NCBI GenBank assembly: GCA_018389105.1
Contig: JACATO010001177.1
Coordinates: forward strand, 47,887 to 111,886
Length of the DNA: 64,000 nt
Reading direction: 5' to 3'
DNA from: Nautilus pompilius
Taxonomy: Eukaryota > Mollusca > Cephalopoda > Nautilida > Nautilidae
In this document: positions 57,291 through 64,000 of the stretch, one piece after another
Layout: the number at the start of each line of letters is the position of its first letter
Numbering within the stretch: position 1 is the stretch's first letter
Position numbers and translations under genes: made by a program
The notes under the pieces: generated by a model
Database searches by the model: none
What the model was told of the DNA's origin: nothing
What the model saw: the letters and a program-made list of their open reading frames with translations, nothing else

Positions 57291-60200
57291 ACGGCGAGTG
57301 ATGGAAACTGGCGGGGAGAATTCTGACCGAATCACGGAGTTTTTTGAGAAACCTTAAATTAATTTAAGAGGATGGAGGAGGAGGAAAGGTGGTTGCTCAC
57401 GAACGATAAAGTTTCAGCCCACGAGGTTTCTACCGGAGCATTTATCAAATTGAGAGACAATCCTCGGAAAAGGATGCGACTCGACCTAAGTGCTCAAACT
57501 TCGTGTCCGTCTCCGCTGTAGCACAGGTATTTACAATGGGCGAAACGAAAACCGTCACGGATTTCCTTTATTTCATTCCATGGATGCTATTATATTGATT
57601 TTTTTCCCTCTCCCAATCCTAAAAATTAATACTATACCACTGTAATTATGACCCGCTTTTTCTTCTTCTTTTTAACCCTTAATCGTCCATTTACAGTAAG
57701 GGCAAACGTCGTTGTTAGTCGTTCGTTCCTCAGCCAGCGAAGTTCCAGATTTTAAAAATCACCGCTCAGAATTACATTTTCTATCGCCCCCCCCCTCTCG
57801 TTGTCTGACAGCTGCCTAACTCTGGTAACATTACATTACACTGCAGAGTTGCAAACAATTGTTACCGTCCCATATGGTAATCGAACACTACATCAAGCAG
57901 GCAGAATATATATATACAGTAAACATTTTAAAAAAAACCCACAGCTCACTTCCACAAAAAAGCACGTTTTTGGCTAATTCATTACGCGTTTATTTTACCT
58001 TAATCGAGAAAACAAAATATTCTAAAAAAACCATAGTTCGGAGCTAATTACTTTGCAGTGACAATCAAAGGGAGGTAAGTTACGCTACTTCTTGATGTCT
58101 TGTCAACTCCATTAAGATTGTTTTTTTTTTTAAATTAGTGATTTTTAAATAAAAATTTTAAAAAAATATTTGAATCACTATTCATAAAGTGCAAACACAA
58201 ATCGGAATGGAGCTCGTAAGTCTCTTTCAATGCTGAAAGGCGGGGCCCAGACTCAGGCAATAAAAGTTGATTAAAAATAGAAGTTTTTTTCTCTCTCTCC
58301 CTATGTTAAAAAACAAAAAAAACAACTCGTTAAATGCTTTCGAAGGAAATTAAAAAAATATTATTACATTTTTTTTTATATTTTAAATTTAAAATTGGGA
58401 GAACGTGGATGAATCGAAAGCGAACTTAAGTAATAACAGCCGAAGGCTTACAAAATATCTTAAACGCCGAGTCTGGGTAGTTTATCGTCGTCACCCGTGG
58501 TGTAGAATAGTAATTACGCGAGACTGAAGCCGGGCTTGCTAGATTTTCAGTTAACTATTTATTAAATTCAGATTCTCATACAACGAAAAAACCCGCTCTC
58601 CAGTAAATTTCGATATATTACGCCTTAACGCCGGGAGCATATCATCAGCACGACCGCATCCCCTACCCACCTAACGCTTTCCAATTATCTTTTTCTCTTC
58701 TAAAGGGTCGAGATTCGTTTGACAAGGAGCTTGCCTCCCCCTCCCCCCCCCGGGATTCCAAGCGACAGATAATGAGAGAGCGTTATTCAGGGCTAAGCTA
58801 CCCTCACACCTTCTATTAATCAAATTATTTACGCTTCACTTCCAGTTCGCAAACAGAACTCTCACAGTAGTCAATAAGTGACGTCACAACTTTTCTTTTC
58901 TTTCCTTAAATGGCAGAGGGCGGATCGCAGTCGTCTGGTGATCAAACTACTGAACAGCTAAAAGCCCGAGGTCGGTTTTGGTGTACCACCTTTCTCGCTC
59001 CCTCCGCCCAGTTTAAAAGGTGAAGAGCTCGGGTGGCTCCCCCTTTACACACACGTGACGCTCTCCAGCGGCCATTTGCAGTACTGCTGCTCCCTCCAGG
59101 GTTTGTCTTCCTTGTAAGCATCAGCCAAACAAAAGGAAAAGGGTTTGTTGCTTTTGGTTGTAGAAGAGCTGATGTGGTACTTACTACCACACACTGCCCA
59201 GACGGCCAAATTACACCCCCTCCCCTCGTGTTCAGCCCAAGAAGTATTTGATGCCGCCAGCAATAAAAACAAACGAAACATTTCCGACTCAAATCAAAAA
59301 CAACTTGTATTGATACATTTAATACTCATCAAAATATTTATTCCATTTTCAATCAACCGTTGTTCAAAATAGTTACAATCGGGCTTCGCCCGCTCATCCA
59401 ATTTAAAAGATAAAAATAAATAAGTATTCTGAAACATGGCGACTGCATCATCAGAAGACAATTAAAACCGGAAGTTAGGATATCCCATACGTCCATCGCA
59501 CGGTCATGCCGACTAAGTGTTTGCGGTGTTAGATAAAAGTGCTGGGCAGCAGGGTTAGAGCCACCGTTGCCATGGGTTTGGCGAAAATCCTTTACTTGGA
59601 ACCCGTCGCCTCGATAGGAAAGTCGAAAGAGAATGGCGACTTCCGCGGTAAAGGGCTGGGCGGGAGCGGATTGGACGAAGGCTGACACTGGTTTCCAGGC
59701 TTCCTGTTAAGAGGAGAAAAAAATGATAATGCAAAATTAGAAATTCTTTTAAGTAGTTTTAAAAACTAAGATAAATTATTCCCAAACACTTCAAGGCAAC
59801 GAGTAATTTACGAGTGACATCAGCTATGCGTTTAATCACCTCATTAGTTTATCGATATTTTGAAAAAGTATTCTCTTAGACAAACCGGCAGAAAGATTTA
59901 TTACTAAACGATTCCCCCTCCTACTCTTCCTCCAATAAATTCAGATTCCTATTAAACCCGGTCAATTTGAGCGCAGCCTTTTCGGTTGCTAAATTAAAGC
60001 TTTAACTTCTCCGGATGTTGGGGTGGGGTGGGACAAGCGATTTGAGCTACTACTGGAAACGGAATGGGAGAGATGGAGAGGAAAGATGAGGAGGAGGAGG
60101 AGAGAGCCCGACTTTATCTTCCTCGACGAGAAATGTCTCTCTTGGGGAGGTAGAGAGAAAGCAGAATAAGAGGGGGGGGGCAGAGAAATAAATAGCCAAC

Positions 60201-60798
60201 AAACAGACGATGAGGCGGGCGAATCTCTCCAAAGTGAAAGTTCCCGCCATCGGCAGAGGATGAATCGGTCACGAGTTTCGCTGATGTAGCGCCACAGGTC
60301 TTCCGGTGCGAGCGCCAACGTTGATCTCGGAACAACTCTCGCGACGCCGACTCGTTTCGTTTTTGCCCGAGACGAAAAGACGGAAAACCAAAAAAAAAAA
60401 AAAAAAAATCCCACCAACTTACGAAAGACTGGAATCTTCTTGATTGTTTTTCGACTGGAGATCAACAGGAACTATTTTCAAAGGAGACGGTTTTCGCTGG
60501 CGGTAGCGATTCGCTTGCTCCATATTGGTGCCCTTCTTGTCTGAAACACATTTAAACAAGGCTAGAGCCGCCGTTTCCTTCAGGTCTTGTAATCAGTACA
60601 CAAGGCTAATAATACAAAATCCGAAACCGAGGGAGGGACTTCCGAGGTCTCAGATCATCGTGCATCGGTGACAGAGAAATTTACCGATCGCCGGCCACCC
60701 GACATCTCCTTGGACTGGGTGCAAACCCCCAAGACCACAGACTTACGGCTTCAGTACCTCGGTTTTTTAAAAAATATATATATATATAAATTTATATA
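57291..60798. other. Unique sequence; possible further diverged repeat at about 59350-59690
   Basis: It includes a C-run at 57787-57795, a T-run at about 58120-58131, a perfect CRE palindrome at 58879-58886, and an A-run at 60390-60409. On the minus strand at about 59690-59390, a segment with gatgggcttcgcc-like and GGGCGAAGCCCG hairpin (about 59380-59393) features looks repeat-derived, but I could not assign it. No gene was recognised. Confidence 0.42.
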
Positions 60799-60830
60799 CA
60801 GCGTCCTGCCATAATAATTAGGCAACCTGT
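60799..60830 (+). other. Solitary Tc1-like terminal-repeat-like sequence
   Basis: cagcgtcctgccataataat followed by taggcaacctgt, just after a TA, resembles the 'ccataataattaggcaac' type ends seen on some Tc1-like elements (from memory). I found no inverted partner or transposase block nearby. It may be a solo end or chance. Confidence 0.3.
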
Positions 60831-63800
60831 TATTGCCTTCTATTTCGTCAGGGTCTCTACTCGGTCGGGACAGTAAATACAGCACACAAAAAAGCAGTTA
60901 CTTTGCTCGGTATTAGAATCAACGGGGTTTTGTATCACGGTCCGGTGCAGATTTTCCCCTCCCGCACCAACATCTTTGCGAGTACTTCCTTTAATTTCAT
61001 CCTGCTGACGGGACGCGGACGGACGACTTCTTTCGACCGACGATCCAGATGTTCCCCTCCACGGGCGCTCGATCGGATCATGTCAGAGCTTTCCGAGTAC
61101 CCATGAGAGCGCGCCATCCTCCTGAAGAATGGGGGGGGGACATCGGATGTCACGTTACCTCGTCAGTACAATGCTAAGGTGGCAATGTACCCGGCGGAAT
61201 TCAGACGTCCTTCGACAAACACCGGTTCGGCCTCCCTACTACGAATCCAGTCCTCACCACCACGCCCCTCCACCGTCTTCTTAACCCTCTCCCGATCGTC
61301 AGACGTGTACACGTCACGCGTTCATTGATGGCAAGACGCTATGAAACAGCAGTTTAATGTCTTCCAGGGCGTCGGATTATGGGGAAAGGTTTGTTTGTTG
61401 TGTTTTTCCCCACCTTCAGTGGAATTTTAAAAAAGATTTTTTTAGTTTCCATACAATGCCAGTTTAATAAATAAGGTTTAACCGTATTTCCCCTCCCTCC
61501 CCCCGCACCTCTATCGCGTCATGTGACCAGTTGGCTAACAGGTTTCGCTGTTATTTTCCGCCACGGCAACCAATGGCTGATCTAGTTACTCTCTAACCCC
61601 GTCACGTTTCTCAAGTGAGCGACTTCCGTCGGACCTACAGACAGACTGTCATCATTTTTAAATAATCCCCCCTTTTTTTAAACATAATTTGTTCTAAGAA
61701 AGTTAATTGCTAGGAGAAAAATATAAAACGAATAAGCAGAGACGCGGTTAAGGTAAAGACGGCAATACGGTGGCTCCGCACCCGTTCACCAACCGAACAA
61801 AGAAACCCAGACCGACGCATCTGCGTAAAGATTGCATTACCTCCCCCTTCTCCGATTTCCCCCTTCATCAACACAGAATTTGCTCGAAGACAACGGTAAT
61901 TAGTCCGTTCTTTTGAAGAAGTTTGATTTACTGGAAGAGAGCGGTTAGTCGTTAATTTATATATTTTCTCGCTCTCTTTCTCAGGAGAGCGACCTCCGGT
62001 GTAGCCAATCAGCGCCGCAACACTTCAGGAGAACCGCTCTTCGGTGACAGCGGCATATGTATGTTCTTTTAATTTGCTGCCGCCAGTCGGTCGATCCTTT
62101 TTTGTCTATCAAGAAACCAGGTGTTCGAGACGATAGGGCTTTTACACCTGTGGTACCCATAGAAACTACAGTTGGTTTCCAACCTAAATACATAGATACT
62201 TGGCACATCGTTCCATTTTCTTGAAAGAGCATCCCTTAATCGCAAAATATAGTCACAGTCAAAATCTATACTGTTTTTGCCTCTTATCAATTCTTCCGCA
62301 ACATTGCAGGCTGGGTAAAACCCTCTTACGCCCCCTTTCCCCTATCCAAATTGTGCGAACTGGATTTACTTGCGGAGGATATACAGCCCGACAATATACA
62401 GGGTATCTGCCCTCAAAAGGCTTCCCTGAAGGAACTATTCAATATCGGCGTATGGACCCCGGCCAGCTTACCTGGCCCAGGTGAATGACTTCGCTAACCA
62501 CGCCCTTTCCACATTACAAATTCTTGGGGAAATCAGTCCGCTCGCCTCGGCGACCCATTTTATAGAAGGGACGATGACCAGGTGCATAAATTATTTTTGA
62601 GGGGGAGGACAGATTTATTACGACAGGGATGATGTAGACCATTTAAGAACACGTTGAGGGGGGGAATAATCTCGTGTCCAGGAAAGAGAGCACGGAAATG
62701 TACCAGGGACGTTCAAATAAAACCCGGCCGGTTGCTATTTCAGGTGGATCCCATCTGAATATCTACAGTAATCAAACCTCGCAGACGAGCGCTGCACGAA
62801 CTCCTGTCTCATGACCCCCGGGTGCGTCGATTCCGTAACACCGGTCGCCTACTTTCGTTTTGCCCGAGAACGAACTTCTGACGCCATAGCGGTGAACGCC
62901 ACGAATACCGCGCTGCAAGAACAGATCCGAGCGAAACAAGCTGAAGAACGGACCTTAGGTTTTGAAGAACTACAACGATCAGCCAGCCTGGGCCTACTAC
63001 GTTATTATTCGTTCCCCGCCTCCAACTAATAATTTATCGAAAAAAAAAAAACAAACAGAGCTACTTCCGACATATTAAAAACACAATAATAATAAAATGG
63101 TTTCGTCGTCTCGGGCGGATCACTGGCTGGTTACAATAACCCTCTCCCCCCCAACCCTAACTCGATTTTAGTTACTATTTCCCTCGTACGCGGCACTGCG
63201 GGCGTTAGCTTCATTATGACACGCACCTTACGGGTTTGGCCGCCCTAAAGAACCTTCACTTATGACGTTGTTCAGCGTTTGGTCGTTTGATATAAAATAC
63301 ACATTCACATCGACCTCCTAAGTATGTATATATATATATTGCTTTTACATTTTCTAACACGGTATTGAATTAGCATCGTTAGTGGGCAAAAATAGCCATC
63401 CACCAAGGAAGATGAGACCGTGTAATTTAGCCTGTGGAAACACGTAACGCAGGTATACGCGAAGCAGCAAGTCTCATTTACATCCCCATCAACCGGTTCA
63501 GCGGGGTTCTCTCTTTAAAAAAATCCTCCTCTTAATTGCCGCCACGGAAAATACAGTATGAGGTCATAAGAACAAATACACCTCGAATTATAAAACGGCT
63601 TCCGTGGGGATCTTTTTGGAAGGGAGTGGTTCGATTTGTCGTCTTCGGTCTCGATCTTAGCGAGCGTGCTCATACACAGGGTTGAGAACAGAACTCGCCA
63701 ACATCTGAAATGGAACTACGGCTACACGGCTATTTCCACCTATTGGACTACGCCGTGGAAATTTAAGCGAATCTACCGCCGTTACTCTTATATAAGTGTA

Positions 63801-64000
63801 GCGCGTGACTGCACGCGTCGTTTCTAAGGGAAAAATATATATATATATATATATATGAAGTTTCCCACAATGCAGTTTTGTGAAAGCCAAACCTCCGCCG
63901 ACTTAACCGAATGGGACGACAATGGGCTTACTTTCCTGCTTCCGTCCGGTATTAACTGCAAGGCCGCGAAGTCGGGAAGTCTGCGTAGTCGACGACAACA
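60831..64000. other. Unique sequence, no gene recognised
   Basis: GC-rich patches lie at about 60950-61320 and 62760-63030. The minus frame 62069-62290 has protein-like composition (DYILRLRDALSRKWNDVPSI) but no recognised domain. A sequence near 62706 (gacgttcaaataaaacc) weakly resembles a mariner end. (TA)n runs are at about 63325-63339 and 63834-63856. Confidence 0.42.

Noticed and set aside
62700-62740. gacgttcaaataaaaccc as a mariner end
   Set aside because: No inverted partner and no transposase block within 2 kb on either side.

Overview
This window is eukaryotic, non-genic or intergenic/intronic DNA from an invertebrate animal. It has no operon-like gene packing, no long conserved ORF, many microsatellites and minisatellites, and relics of animal-type transposons: Tc1-like, mariner, a ZBED/hAT element, a Penelope-like reverse transcriptase and tRNA-derived SINEs. 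The mix of Tc1/mariner, Penelope-like and SINE sequences with a 'ccggtttcctccca' type motif would fit a mollusc or another lophotrochozoan, but that taxonomic guess is weak and is inference only. I recognise no intact host protein gene, rRNA, tRNA, snRNA or CRISPR array. The longest open frames, about 600 codons in all reading frames at 8.6-10.3 kb, are by-products of a tetranucleotide repeat.

Layout. 0-11 kb: AT-rich and GC-rich unique sequence, a CT-rich array (1.65-2.1 kb), one copy of a dispersed repeat with a GTT tail (4.4 kb), a badly decayed Tc1-like transposase (5.0-5.75 kb, minus strand), an 'ATTCTCGACC' minisatellite (5.9-6.5 kb) and the 1.7 kb TATG/TACG/CATG array. 11-17.1 kb is a transposon cluster: a Tc1-like element with terminal inverted repeats, a CT/CRE/TG array, a SINE fragment, a Penelope-like reverse transcriptase relic, and a full-length but broken mariner. 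The right terminal repeat of this mariner has expanded into a 15-copy tandem array. 17-35.8 kb: mostly unique sequence with a CpG-rich stretch (about 18.1-20.3 kb), a two-subfamily GA/GT minisatellite (20.7-22.1 kb), one plausible but unidentified exon (23.6 kb), a possible Penelope terminal hairpin (25.7 kb), a SINE core copy (27.2 kb) and a 1 kb GA array (31.9-32.9 kb). 35.8-64 kb: a compact Tc1-like element with matching ends (35.8-36.8 kb), a SINE core copy (40.0 kb), trinucleotide and 40-bp tandem repeats, a second mariner of the SETMAR/Hsmar type (42.5-43.7 kb), a GT array, two more Tc1-like relics (50.6-52.7 kb), the second GTT-tailed repeat copy (54.85 kb), a ZBED/hAT transposase relic (55.6-56.6 kb) and a tRNA-like SINE head (57.2 kb).

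All recognised coding sequence belongs to transposons, and every copy carries frameshifts, stops or lost catalytic residues, so nothing here looks currently active. The most unusual structure is the tandem array grown from a mariner terminal inverted repeat, organised as long-long-short trimers. The next is the 618-bp higher-order duplication inside the tetranucleotide array. All family assignments come from reading translations by eye and need profile searches to confirm.
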